This document shows, one piece after another, positions 29,614 through 38,512 of a DNA stretch of 64,000 bases (position 1 is its first letter; each line of letters begins with the position of its first letter). The stretch is from Amycolatopsis arida (lineage in GTDB: Bacteria > Actinomycetota > Actinomycetes > Mycobacteriales > Pseudonocardiaceae). The notes beneath the pieces are model-generated. The model saw nothing but the letters and a program-made list of their open reading frames with translations, was not told the origin of the DNA and made no database searches. The stretch covers positions 160,100 through 224,099 of the forward strand of contig NZ_FOWW01000002.1 in NCBI RefSeq assembly GCF_900115565.1, read 5' to 3'. The translations under genes and the position numbers were made by a program.

Positions 29614-30587
29614 TGGCACGCGTGCTCCTGGTGTCCACGGGCGACACGATCGCCCACCGCCAGCACTCCGGCCGGCCCGCGATCGCGACGGCGACCGAGC
29701 TGCTCGCCGCCGTGGCGGCGCACCTCCCCACGGTGGACGTGCGGGGCGAGGACGTCATGGCCGAGCCGAGCTGGGACACCTCCCCGGCCACGATGCTCGC
29801 ACTGGCCCGCCGGGTTCGCGCCGCACTGGTGGACGACGGGTTCGACGGCGTCGTCGTCGCCCACGGGGTCGACACTCTCGAGGAGACCGCCTTCCTCACC
29901 GATTTGATGGCGGGCCCCGCCGCCACCCGTGGCGGGATCGTGTTCACCGGCGCCACCCGCTGCCTGGACGACCCCGCCGCCGACGGCCCGGCCAACCTGG
30001 CTTCGGCCATCACCGCGGCCGCCGACCCCGCCACCCGCGGGCTCGGCGCCCTCGTGTGCTTCGACCGGCGACTGCACGCCGCCCGCTGGGCGAGCCTGGC
30101 CGACATCAGCGGCGCGTCGGCGTTCTCCTCGGCACCGCACCCGCCACTCGGGCACGTGACCCGCGCCGGCCGCGTCACCATCACCGCGGCCCCGCCGGCC
30201 CGGCCAGCACCCGTCGAGGGGGCACCGGAGTCCGACGTCGCGCTGATCAAGACCTACCCCGGCGTTCCACCGGCGCTGCTCACCACCGCGGCCGACGCGG
30301 GCGCGCGCGGCATCGTGCTCGAAGGAACCGGAGCGGGAAACGTCCCCGTCGAGCTGTTCACCACCATCGGCGAGCTCACCGAATGGGACATCCCGATCGT
30401 CCTCGCCTCCCGCGCCCGCACTGCCCCGGCGGCCCTCGACGACACCCACGCCGGGACCGGCCTCGCCACCAAGGTCGGCGCCATCGGCGCCCGCGGCCTC
30501 GGCCCCACCCAGGCCCGCGTCGCCCTCATGGTCGCCCTCGGCGCCGGCGGAGTGACCGCCGTCCGCGACTGGTTCGCCCAGCTCTGA
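29613..30587 (+). CDS. L-asparaginase family protein with altered active site
   Basis: This 324-residue protein follows the L-asparaginase I/II fold. The first catalytic motif is STGDTIAHR (normally TGGTIA), keeping the nucleophile Thr. The second is AHGVDTLEETAFL, where the family has HGTDTxEETA, so the second catalytic Thr is Val. AADGPANL and the C-terminal GTGAGNVPVE are retained. Loss of that Thr makes ordinary asparaginase activity doubtful. It is coupled to the membrane peptide and downstream of the Clp-N gene. Confidence 0.85.
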   Translation: MARVLLVSTGDTIAHRQHSGRPAIATATELLAAVAAHLPTVDVRGEDVMAEPSWDTSPATMLALARRVRAALVDDGFDGVVVAHGVDTLEETAFLTDLMAGPAATRGGIVFTGATRCLDDPAADGPANLASAITAAADPATRGLGALVCFDRRLHAARWASLADISGASAFSSAPHPPLGHVTRAGRVTITAAPPARPAPVEGAPESDVALIKTYPGVPPALLTTAADAGARGIVLEGTGAGNVPVELFTTIGELTEWDIPIVLASRARTAPAALDDTHAGTGLATKVGAIGARGLGPTQARVALMVALGAGGVTAVRDWFAQL

Positions 30588-30687
30588 CCCCGGCCAGCTT
30601 TGCGGTTCTGGCAAGGACCTTTGTCAACCACTGAGCGAAAGGCGCAGGGTGGGCAGCGGTAACTCCCCGACCACCGAGGCAGGGCAC

Positions 30688-31302
30688 ATGGACACGCGGG
30701 TTTTCTGGGACGAGCGGTACGGCAGCCGTGACCAGCTGTTCAGCGGCGCACCCAACGGCGCACTGGTCACCGAGGTCGCCGACCTGCCGCCGGGGCAGGC
30801 ACTCGACGTCGGATGCGGCGAGGGCGCCGACGCGCTCTGGCTCGCCCAGCGCGGCTGGCGGGTCACCGCGGTGGACATCTCCCGGGTCGCGCTTCGCCGC
30901 GCCGCCGCCGCGGCCACGGACGTCGCCGGTCGCGTGGCATGGCTGTGCGGCGACCTGACCACAACGCCACCACCGGCCGGCGCGTTCGACCTGGTGAACG
31001 TCCAGTACTTTCCGCTCCCCCGCCAACCGCACCACGCCGCGTTACGCCGCCTGCTGGACGCCGTCGCCCCCGGCGGCACCCTGCTCTTCGTCGGCCACGC
31101 CCCCGCCGACCTCCCGCACCAGGACGGCAACGGCTCCACATCGGACGACTACGACCAGCCCGGTGACGTCGCTCGACTCCTCGACGACGGCTGGGTCGTT
31201 CAGGTCGACGAGACCCGACCGCGCACCAATCCCACGGTCACACCCCACACGCACGACACCGTCCTGCGGGCACGCCGCCTCCGCGCCGAGGAGCACCGGT
31301 AG
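30688..31302 (+). CDS. SAM-dependent methyltransferase (TehB/tellurite-type)
   Basis: This 204-residue class I methyltransferase begins MDTRVFWDERYGSRDQLFSG and has motif I ALDVGCGEGADALWLAQRGW, then VTAVDISRVALRRA and VAPGGTLLFVGHAP. The short form and W-ERY opening resemble thiol/tellurite or halide methyltransferases. ATG 30688 was chosen; a GTG 39 bp upstream is in frame. The convergent neighbour starts 27 bp after its stop. Confidence 0.87.
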   Translation: MDTRVFWDERYGSRDQLFSGAPNGALVTEVADLPPGQALDVGCGEGADALWLAQRGWRVTAVDISRVALRRAAAAATDVAGRVAWLCGDLTTTPPPAGAFDLVNVQYFPLPRQPHHAALRRLLDAVAPGGTLLFVGHAPADLPHQDGNGSTSDDYDQPGDVARLLDDGWVVQVDETRPRTNPTVTPHTHDTVLRARRLRAEEHR

Positions 31303-31329
31303 CGGTCGCTGCGTGCGTCGCCGGACCGG

Positions 31330-31803
31330 TCACGGGGGCGCGACGGCCAGCCGCGTGTCCGTGACGTTGTCGAAACGGGTGTCTCCGCCCCGGATGAGCA
31401 CGAAGTGTTGGGTGACCTCGGCCTGGTAGATCCGCAGGGGGCCGGGCGGTTCGACCGTGCCGGGCCGGAGCCGGCGATCACGCGGCAGGCGGGCGTTGAG
31501 CAGGGCGAGGGCCGCCGTCCGGCCGCGATCGCCGAGCGGGCCGGCGGTCGCCTCCAGGTAGAGGGCCTCGGCACCGCCGATCGGCGCGTGGGAGTCGAAG
31601 ATCGTGATCGCGACCGCCGGCCGGGCGGCGATGTTGCGCGAGTGCCGGCTGCCGGGCGCCGACACCCAGAGCAGGCGCCGCGTTCCGTCGGCCGCGTAGA
31701 ACACGGGAGTGACCCACGGGCGGCCCTCGGCGTCGGCGGTCCCGAGCACCAGATAGTGGTGCTCGGCGAGCAGCCGCGGCACGGTGTCCCACACGGTGAT
31801 CAC
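31330..31803 (-). CDS. Pyridoxamine 5'-phosphate oxidase-like flavin protein
   Basis: This 157-residue split-barrel flavin-binding protein has LVLGTADAEGRPWVTPVFYA and SRHSRNIAARPAVAITIFD, the usual FMN/F420-binding framework. Function is unspecified oxidoreductase. GTG 31803 overlaps the stop of the shortened RibD-like gene (GTGA), so the two form an operon remnant. Confidence 0.8.
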   Translation of the reverse strand: MITVWDTVPRLLAEHHYLVLGTADAEGRPWVTPVFYAADGTRRLLWVSAPGSRHSRNIAARPAVAITIFDSHAPIGGAEALYLEATAGPLGDRGRTAALALLNARLPRDRRLRPGTVEPPGPLRIYQAEVTQHFVLIRGGDTRFDNVTDTRLAVAPP

Positions 31804-32048
31804 CCGCGCACGCGGTAGGTCAGGTGCACGGCGGCCGGGGTCGGCACCGAGTCGATCAACTCCAGCTCGTGTCGTGCCGCCGTGGCGTGCGGGAACAACG
31901 GCGTTCCGCCGCCGAGCACGACCGGCGCGACGTGCGGGACGAGCACGTCGACCAGGCCGTGCTCGAGATCGGTCCCCGCAGCGGTCACGTACCCGTCCAG
32001 GGACATCGACATGTCCACGACCACGTCACCGCGTCGCCAGTCCGTCAT
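31800..32048 (-). pseudogene. Internally deleted RibD/dihydrofolate-reductase-like gene
   Basis: The 82-residue product joins the start of a RibD C-terminal reductase (VVVDMSMSLDGYVTAAG) directly to its end (VAPVVLGGGTPLFPHATAAR ... VHLTYRVRG). The family is about 180-200 residues, so roughly 100 central residues are gone without frame loss. The NADPH- and substrate-binding middle is missing, so activity is unlikely. It overlaps the flavin protein gene by 4 bp. Confidence 0.7.
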
Positions 32049-32164
32049 TCGGTCCTCCAGATCGCTCGATGTGGTCCGGCCCAGCCAGGATGAACGGTGA
32101 GCGGCTGATCAACGACGAGATCTGTCACAATTGTTCGCGCGGGCTGAAGAATGCGGGGCCACGA

Positions 32165-33033
32165 ATGCGGGGGTTGGAACGGCAGGACATCGAGGTGTTC
32201 CTCGCCCTGGCCGACGAACTGCACTTCGCCCGCACGGCGCGGCGCCTGCACATCGCCCCGGCATCGGTCAGCCAGACGATCAAGAAGCTGGAGCGCCGGT
32301 TCGGCGCGCCGCTGTTCACCCGCACCACTCGCCGGGTGGAGCTGACCCCGCTGGGCCGGCAACTCCTCGACGACCTGCGCCCGGCCTACGCACGGGTCCA
32401 GGCCGCGACAGCGCGGGCGACGGCCGCCGGCCACGGCATCACCGGAGAGCTGCGCGTCGGCTACATGTCCGCGGCCGTGGCCCGCTGTGTCGTGGAGCTG
32501 ACCGAGACGTTCCGCGAGCGGACTCCGGGGTGTCGGACGAGCATCCGCGAGACGGCGTTGGCCGACCTGTGTGGGCCACTGCGCAGGGTTGAGGTCGACG
32601 TGTCCGTGCTGCCGCTGCCCGTCGACGAACCGGACCTCACGGTCGGGCCCGTGCTGCTGTCCGAGGCCGCGATGCTCGCCGTCCCCACCGACCATCCGCT
32701 GGTCCGGCGTGCCCCGTGTCGACCGACGACCTCGTCGGCCGGACCGTCCTGTTCGCCCAGAACCTCCCGGAGTACTGGGTCGACCACCACCTGCCCGCCG
32801 CGCGTTCGGCGGTGGAGATCGTCACCCTGCCCGGTTTCCGGGAGATCCTGGCCTATGTCACCTCCGGCTCCGGCGTCGCCGTCGTCGGCGCCCAGGTCGA
32901 GCACCTCTACCCACGCCCCGGGCTGACCTGCGTGCCCCTCGCGGGCGAGCCCAGCTTCGACTACGCGCTAGTCTGGCGCACCGACCAGCTCGGCGCGCTC
33001 GCCGAGGCGTTCCTCCACCAGGTGGCCAGCTGA
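32165..33033 (+). pseudogene. Frameshifted LysR family regulator
   Basis: The N-terminal 180 or so residues are a good LysR protein: helix-turn-helix at 4-63 (LADELHFARTARRLHIAPAS, VSQTIKKLERRFGAPLFTRT) and the start of the effector domain, reading to TDHPLVRRA. At 32711-32715, in a GCCCC run, one base is missing, and the effector domain continues in the next frame (STDDLVGRTVLFAQNLPEYW ... LAEAFLHQVAS). It may be an inactivating mutation or a sequencing error in a C-run. Confidence 0.8.
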
Positions 33034-33070
33034 CAGAGGAACGCCTCGGAAGGCTCGACGAACCGGCGGT

Positions 33071-34054
33071 TCAGCCCGGGCCGCGGCCGTCGACGCGGGT
33101 CGCGGTGTCGCCGAACACGAAGGGGTTGGTCTCGCACTCCGCGATGAAGTCACCGGGGAAGCCGGGCTCGAACTCCACCGCCGCCTCCAGCCGCCGGACC
33201 GCGTCGTCGGGCAGGGTGAGCTCGACGGCGCCCACGTTCTCGACCACCTGCTCGGTGCTGCTCGCGCCGACCAGTGGCAGCACCGCGTGGGACCTGGCAC
33301 GTGTCCACGCGATCGCCACCTGCGCCGGGCGCGCGCCCAGCTCGTCGGTGACGTCCCGGACGGCTCGCGCCGCCGCGCGCTCCCGCGGGGTGAGCGCCGC
33401 CGCGTCGACCCGGCGCCGCTCCTCCGGGGCGCCGGACAGCACCCCCGAGGCCAGCGGCGCCCACGCCGCCACGCTCATCCCCAGCGCCTCGGCCATCGGC
33501 AGCAGCTCCCGCTCGACGTCCCGGCGCAGCAGGTTGTACGGCACCTGCAGCCCGGCGAACGGCGTCCAGTCGCGCCACTCGGCCAGCGTGTTCGCGCGGA
33601 CGACCACCCACGCCGGCGCGTCGGAGATCCCCACGTACAGCACCTTGCCCGCGCGCACGGCGTCGTCCAGCGCGCGCATGGTCTCCTCGATCGGGGTGTG
33701 CCGATCCCAGATGTGCACCCAGTAGATGTCGACGTGGTCGGTGCGCAGCCGGCGCAGGCTCCGCTCCAGCGACAGCCGCAGGTTCTTGCGGTGGTTGCCC
33801 GACGCGTTCGGATCGGCCGCGTCGCGCGACAGGGTGTACTTGGTGGCGATGACGAACCGGTCGCGCCGCTCGACGACCTCGCCGAGCATGCTCTCGCCGT
33901 CGCCGTAGGCCGAAGCGGTGTCGAGGACGTTGCCGCCGGCGTCGGCGTAGGCGTCGATGATGCGGCGGCACTCGCGACGATCGTCGAGCACCATGGTGCC
34001 GAGGAGGAGCTCGGAGACCCGCAGGCCGGTGTTGCCGAAGAGCCGGTAACGCAT
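33071..34054 (-). CDS. Aldo/keto reductase
   Basis: This 327-residue NADPH-dependent aldo/keto reductase begins MRYRLFGNTGLRVSELLLGT and carries GNVLDTASAYGDGESMLGEV (catalytic Asp and Tyr), FVIATKYTL (catalytic Lys), and the His in YWVHIWDRHTP. ATG 34054 has GGGGG upstream. It is divergent from an MmyB-type XRE regulator 124 bp away, the common pairing in which the regulator controls the reductase. Confidence 0.92.
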   Translation of the reverse strand: MRYRLFGNTGLRVSELLLGTMVLDDRRECRRIIDAYADAGGNVLDTASAYGDGESMLGEVVERRDRFVIATKYTLSRDAADPNASGNHRKNLRLSLERSLRRLRTDHVDIYWVHIWDRHTPIEETMRALDDAVRAGKVLYVGISDAPAWVVVRANTLAEWRDWTPFAGLQVPYNLLRRDVERELLPMAEALGMSVAAWAPLASGVLSGAPEERRRVDAAALTPRERAAARAVRDVTDELGARPAQVAIAWTRARSHAVLPLVGASSTEQVVENVGAVELTLPDDAVRRLEAAVEFEPGFPGDFIAECETNPFVFGDTATRVDGRGPG

Positions 34055-34177
34055 GCTCAGGCCCCCTTCCGCGAGCGGCCGGGAGTTCCGTGGATCGATG
34101 TCATGTCGCCAGCCTGGCCGGTTCGGTTCGCCGGAGGGAGGCCGTGCCAGGGCCCCCTTCCGCCTAGACTGCCGATC

Positions 34178-35032
34178 ATGAGCGACAACGCGCTCGGCGG
34201 TTTCCTGCGCGCCCGGCGGGAGGCGATCACCCCCGCCGAGGTCGGGCTCCCGGAAGGACCCCGCCGGCGCGTCCCCGGCCTGCGCCGCGCGGAACTGGCC
34301 GACCTCGCGGGGATCAGCGTCGAGTACCTGACCCGCCTCGAGCGCGGCCGCGACCGCAGCCCGTCCGGCCAGGTGCTCGGCGCGCTCGCCGACGCCCTCC
34401 GCCTCTCCCCCGACGAGCGCGTGCACCTGTACCGCCTGGTCAAGGCCGCCACCGGCGCGGTGTGCGCGCAGGCGGCGGCGCCGGCGCGCTCCGTGCGCGC
34501 GGGCGTGCGGGCGCTGCTCGACCGGCTCGGCGACACGCCGGCGTTCGTCACCGACCCGGCGGGTGACGTGCTGGCGTTCAACGCCGGCTTCTCCGCGCTC
34601 GCCGCGCCGGTCGGGCTGCTCGACGACGAACCGGCCAACCTCGCGCGCTTCGTGTTCGCCGATTCCCGGGCGCACACCGCGTTCCCCGAGTGGGACCGGG
34701 TGGCGGACGAGTGGGCCGCCGCGCTGCGGGCCGCGGCCGACCTCGGCGAGCGCGCGGCGGTCGCCCTCGCCGAGGAGCTGTCCGTCACCGCGGGCGGCGA
34801 GTTCACCCGGCGGTTCGCGGCCTCCGCCGTCCTGCCGGCCTGGACGGGGACCGAGCGGTGGCGGCTTCCGAGCGGCGACACGCTGCGCCTCGCCTACGAG
34901 AGCCTCCCGCTGCCCGGCACGGACGAGCACCGGCTCGTCGTCTACCTCCCCGCCGACGCCAGCGGCTGCGCGCACACCGCGTCAGCGGGGAGCCGCGCCG
35001 TGTCGGTCCCGGCTGGGACACTCTCGGTATGA
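34178..35032 (+). CDS. XRE regulator with MmyB-like ligand-binding domain
   Basis: This 284-residue protein has a helix-turn-helix near residues 8-80 (VPGLRRAELADLAGISVEYL, TRLERGRDRSPSGQVL) and an MmyB-like C-terminal domain (WDRVADEW, GDTLRLAYESLPLPGTDEHR). TAGACT at 34165-34170 lies 7 bp before the ATG, a possible -10 of a leaderless mRNA. It overlaps the thioesterase gene by 4 bp (ATGA). Target is probably the divergent aldo/keto reductase. Confidence 0.88.
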   Translation: MSDNALGGFLRARREAITPAEVGLPEGPRRRVPGLRRAELADLAGISVEYLTRLERGRDRSPSGQVLGALADALRLSPDERVHLYRLVKAATGAVCAQAAAPARSVRAGVRALLDRLGDTPAFVTDPAGDVLAFNAGFSALAAPVGLLDDEPANLARFVFADSRAHTAFPEWDRVADEWAAALRAAADLGERAAVALAEELSVTAGGEFTRRFAASAVLPAWTGTERWRLPSGDTLRLAYESLPLPGTDEHRLVVYLPADASGCAHTASAGSRAVSVPAGTLSV

Positions 35033-35472
35033 GCGAGGACTCGACGCCCCGGACCGGCCCGTTCTGGGACATCGTGGCGGGAAGGGTGCCGATGCCGCCG
35101 GCGGCGCGGACCCTCGGCTGGACGCTGGAGTCGGTCTCCCCGGAGAGCGGCGAGATCGAGGTGTCGTTCACCGCGCGCGACGACTTCGTCAACGGGTGGG
35201 GAACCGTGCACGGCGGCTACCTCGCGGCGATGCTGGACGACACGCTCTCGCCGGCGCTCGTCGCCGGCCTGGCACCGGACGAGGTCGCGCTCACCCTCGA
35301 GCTGAAGGTCAGCTACCTCCGGCCGGCCGTGCCCGGCCCGCTGCGGGGCCGGGGCCGGGTGGTGCACCGCACCGGCTCGACCGCGTTCCTGGAGGGAGCG
35401 CTGCTCAACCCGGACGGCCGGCTACTCGCCACCGCCACGGCGACGGCGCGGATCACCCGCGCCAGGACCTGA
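35029..35472 (+). CDS. PaaI-type hotdog thioesterase
   Basis: This 147-residue hotdog-fold protein has the signature FVNGWGTVHGGYLAAMLDDT and ELKVSYLRPAVPGPLRGRGR. It likely hydrolyses acyl-CoA thioesters. It is co-translated with the preceding XRE regulator. Confidence 0.88.
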   Translation: MSEDSTPRTGPFWDIVAGRVPMPPAARTLGWTLESVSPESGEIEVSFTARDDFVNGWGTVHGGYLAAMLDDTLSPALVAGLAPDEVALTLELKVSYLRPAVPGPLRGRGRVVHRTGSTAFLEGALLNPDGRLLATATATARITRART

Positions 35473-35480
35473 GCGCCGGG

Positions 35481-35888
35481 TCACCCCGAGGTCTCGCCGC
35501 GCGCCCTGAGCGTGCGCCAGCCACCGGCGCGGTTGTCGGCGATGATCTGGCGGAACATCGCGAGCAGCGCCGGCTCGTTGATCGGCTCGCCCGCACGGAA
35601 GGCCACCCTGCGGGCGGTCTTGTTGTCGTGGCCGTCGGTGATGATGCCCTCGGGGTCGGGCACGATGCCGCCGTCGTAGAGGAACACGTTGACGTGGTTC
35701 TTCGCGGCGAGCAGCGCGCAGACGTTGCCGTCCAGCACGAAGTAGGGCTGGACGGTCCGCTTGATCGTCTCGGTGACCTCGGGGTCGGCGGCGTGCACCA
35801 GCTCGCGGACCCGCTGGCAGATCTCCTGTTGCCAGGCGGGCAGCGCCGCGAGGTAGGCGTCCACCGGAGGGTCGGCGACGTAGGACAT
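35481..35888 (-). CDS. DUF1801 family protein
   Basis: This 135-residue DUF1801 (YdhG-type) protein has the conserved opening VDAYLAALPAWQQEICQRVR, TIKRTVQPYFVLDGN and HVNVFLYDGG. Molecular function is unknown. It is convergent with the thioesterase gene, 8 bp apart. Confidence 0.82.
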   Translation of the reverse strand: MSYVADPPVDAYLAALPAWQQEICQRVRELVHAADPEVTETIKRTVQPYFVLDGNVCALLAAKNHVNVFLYDGGIVPDPEGIITDGHDNKTARRVAFRAGEPINEPALLAMFRQIIADNRAGGWRTLRARGETSG

Positions 35889-36008
35889 GGGGGCTCCTTA
35901 TCCCGTCGGAGGCGCCCAGTGAACCAGGAGGGGCGCCGCGCGGAAAGGCGCGCACTCGGCGGCAAACCCCGCCATGACCTGACGGGGTTCCCGGCTACCG
36001 TCGGCGGC

Positions 36009-36500
36009 ATGACGATGTGGACCGAGTTCGCCGCGGCCGCGCCACGGATCGCCGCCACCTTCACCCGCCGGCACGCCGCCACCGGGAACCTGTGCTTCCT
36101 GGCCACGGTCCGCCAGGACGGCTCGCCCCGGATCAGCCCGATGGAGCCGCGGTTCTTCGAGGACCGGTTGTGGCTGATCGGCATGCCGGACACCGCGAAG
36201 TTCCGCGACCTGGCCCGTGACCCGCGGTTCTGCCTGCACACCGCCACGGTCGACACCGAGGTCAAGGACGGCGACGCGAAGCTGTGGGGCGTGGCGCGCG
36301 ACGTGCGGGACACCGCGCTGCACCAGCGCTTCGCCGAGGCGCTGTTCGCCGAGACCGGCTTCGACCTCCGCGGCCGGGAGTTCGACCATTTCTACGCGGC
36401 CGAGCTGACCGGCGCGTCGTCGGTCGAGGTCGGCGGCGACCACCTGAAGATCACCGTCTGGAAGCCGGGCCGGCCGGAGTACGTGGTCGAGAAGCGCTGA
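36009..36500 (+). CDS. Pyridoxamine 5'-phosphate oxidase-like protein
   Basis: This 163-residue split-barrel flavin-binding protein has NLCFLATVRQDGSPRISPME, LIGMPDTAKFRDLARDPR and C-terminal VEVGGDHLKITVWKPG. An oxidoreductase or heme/flavin-binding role is possible but unproven. Its start lies 120 bp from the divergent DUF1801 gene. Confidence 0.83.
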   Translation: MTMWTEFAAAAPRIAATFTRRHAATGNLCFLATVRQDGSPRISPMEPRFFEDRLWLIGMPDTAKFRDLARDPRFCLHTATVDTEVKDGDAKLWGVARDVRDTALHQRFAEALFAETGFDLRGREFDHFYAAELTGASSVEVGGDHLKITVWKPGRPEYVVEKR

Positions 36501-36508
36501 GCTTCCAC

Positions 36509-36844
36509 TCACCGGGAGCCGACGACGGTGAACGGCAGCGGCCGGGTGGGAACGTACTCGGCCGGGGTGCTGCCGGTCAGCGCGCGGAAGTCCCGGTTGA
36601 GGTGCGCCTGGTCGGCGTAGCCGCGGAGTTGCGCGACGGCCGACCACGGCGGCGGAGTGGGGCTGGTCAGCAACGTCACCGCGCGGTGGAGCCGGGCGAT
36701 CCGCGCCACGACCTTGGGCGACAGCCCGACCTGTGCCCGGAAGCGGGCGGCCAGGTGCTGCCGGGACCAGCCGACCTCGCCGGCCAGCGCCTCGATCCGC
36801 ACCCGCCCATCGCTGGCGACCAGCCGCCGCCACGCGCCGAGCAC
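36509..36844 (-). pseudogene. 5'-truncated AraC family regulator
   Basis: This has only the C-terminal AraC double helix-turn-helix: RVRIEALAGEVGWSRQHLAA, RFRAQVGLSPKVVARIARLH and GYADQAHLNRDFRALTGSTP. The same frame continues upstream about 30 codons (RAWLADGPRLTAPVLGAW) with no good start and then runs into the adjacent DinB-type gene. A full regulator has about 270 residues, so the N-terminal sensing part has been lost. Confidence 0.75.
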
Positions 36845-36944
36845 CGGCGCCGTTAGCCGCGGGCCGTCGGCGAGCCAGGCCCGAGCGGGTCGACCACCAC
36901 GTGCTCGACTTCGTGCGCCGTCAGGGGGTTGAGCCGGACGTGCT

Positions 36945-37583
36945 TCAGAAGGCGGCGATGGTGCTCGGGGCGCGTTCGGCGCGGCTGAGCGCGCGCAGGA
37001 CGGCCGTCGGGCCGTGGCGGCGCACCGCCAGGCGGGACAGCAGGTCGACCACCGTCTCCACGGCGCCCGGTGGGAGCTCGGGCGTCGTCACCCCGACGCT
37101 CACCGCCAGGTCGTCCGAGTGCACCGCGAGCTCCATCAGCCGGGTGACCAGCAGGTCCTCGAGCATCAGCGACCACGGCCCCCACAGCGGGATCCGCACC
37201 GGTCGCTCCGGTGCCGTCGCCAACGCGTCGGTCAGCTCCGACACGGTCGCGTCCACCCGATCGGCCAGCGCCGCCGCGCCGGGAGCGGCCACGTGCTCGC
37301 CGCCCTGCCGGATCCGCACGTTGACCTCGTCGTCGAGGTCGGCGTCGACCCACTTCGCCCGGTCGTAGTGCTCCAGCAGGGAGAGCGTCGGCTCCTCCGG
37401 CACCGGGTCGGCCAGCGCGCTGGCGACCGTCAGCACCTGGTAGGCCAGGTGCCCGGCAAGGCCGGCCACACCGAACCCCGGCAGGGCACTCGGCTCGCGC
37501 CAGGCGACGGCCACCGCCGGCTCGCGGAGCAGCCCGGCCGCCGACCGGGCCGCCGCCAGGAAGTCGTCCCGCGCACCAGCCAT
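36945..37583 (-). CDS. DinB / maleylpyruvate-isomerase N-terminal-like protein
   Basis: This is a four-helix-bundle protein of about 212 residues in the DinB/MDMPI superfamily: GFGVAGLAGHLAYQVLTVAS, then ALADRVDATVSELTDAL and RLMELAVHSDDLAVSVGVTT. The first has a His at the usual metal position, as does the last (AVHSDDL). A strong AGGAGG lies 5 nt before ATG 37583. It may be a mycothiol-dependent enzyme, a common role in this family, but that is not shown here. Confidence 0.82.
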   Translation of the reverse strand: MAGARDDFLAAARSAAGLLREPAVAVAWREPSALPGFGVAGLAGHLAYQVLTVASALADPVPEEPTLSLLEHYDRAKWVDADLDDEVNVRIRQGGEHVAAPGAAALADRVDATVSELTDALATAPERPVRIPLWGPWSLMLEDLLVTRLMELAVHSDDLAVSVGVTTPELPPGAVETVVDLLSRLAVRRHGPTAVLRALSRAERAPSTIAAF

Positions 37584-37666
37584 CACGCCTCCTCACCCCG
37601 GCGCCGGTCGGGTCCGGCGCGCCGAGGCCAAGGCTGCCACACTGAGGGGCCGCACAGCCCCAAGGT

Positions 37667-38412
37667 TCACCAGGGCAGCACCACCGACTCCGGGTCACCG
37701 TCCGGCACGAACGGTGGTCCCCACAGCACACCGGTGGGACCGTCCGCGCCGAGGGTGGCCAGCTCGACCACCACCCGCGCGCCCTGCTCGGCCGTGCGGA
37801 AGCCGCTGTGGCCATTGAGGTCGTCGCGCAGTAGCCGGGGTTCGCGGCGTTCACCGTGATCGGGGTCTCCCACAGCCGCTTGGCGTACATCGCGGTGACC
37901 ATGTTGACCGCGGCCTTCGACGCGGGGTAAGGAACGGTGTCCATCGTCCACAACGGACTCTTTCGGTCCAGCATGGTCGTCATCGAGCCGACCTCGCTGG
38001 AGACGATGACGATCCGCGCCGCCGGCGCCTTCCGCAGCGCCGGTAGGAACGCGTCAGTGACCGCGACGAGCCCGAAGACGTTGGTGTCGAACACCTCCCG
38101 CAGCACCTCGCGAGCGGCCGCGCCCGGTTGGCCCTCGACACGGGCGATCCCGGCGTTGTTGACCAGCACGTCCAGCCGGCCGAACTCCTCGCTTACCCGC
38201 GCCGCGGCCGCCGCGACCGAGTCGTCGTCGGTCACGTCCAGCGGCACGTGCCTGGCGTCGACGTCGCCGGCCCGCAGCTCCGCCTCGGCCTTCGCGCCCC
38301 GCTCGGCGTCGCGCGCGCCGAGCAGCACGGTGGCGCCCCGCTCGCCGAGCAGCCGCGCGGCGGCGAACCCGATCCCCTTGTTCGCCCCAGTGATCAACAC
38401 GATGGTGTCCAT
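37667..38412 (-). pseudogene. Frameshifted short-chain dehydrogenase/reductase
   Basis: This is a carbonyl-reductase-type SDR. It has the NAD(P) motif VLITGANKGIGFAAARLLGE, NNAG in LDVLVNNAGIA, Ser in VIVSSEVGSM and YPASK. Near 37822-37824 a base is missing after NPGYCAT, and the remainder (GHSGFRTAEQGARVVVELAT ... ESVVLPW) continues in another frame. It may be a true pseudogene or a base-call error. It is divergent from an MmyB-type regulator that presumably controlled it. Confidence 0.8.
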
Positions 38413-38461
38413 ACCCCCAGGCTTCCCCCCGCGCGCCGCCCATGGGAGAGCGTGCCCAGCC

Positions 38462-38478
38462 TGGTACCGGCGGTACCA
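38462..38478. promoter_or_regulatory. Palindromic operator between SDR and XRE regulator
   Basis: TGGTACC-GGC-GGTACCA has perfect 7-bp arms. It lies between the divergent SDR (start 38412) and XRE gene (start 38513) and is likely bound by that regulator. Confidence 0.65.
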
Positions 38479-38512
38479 CCCCGGCGGAGCCCGCGTGCGG
38501 CATCCTGGAGCC

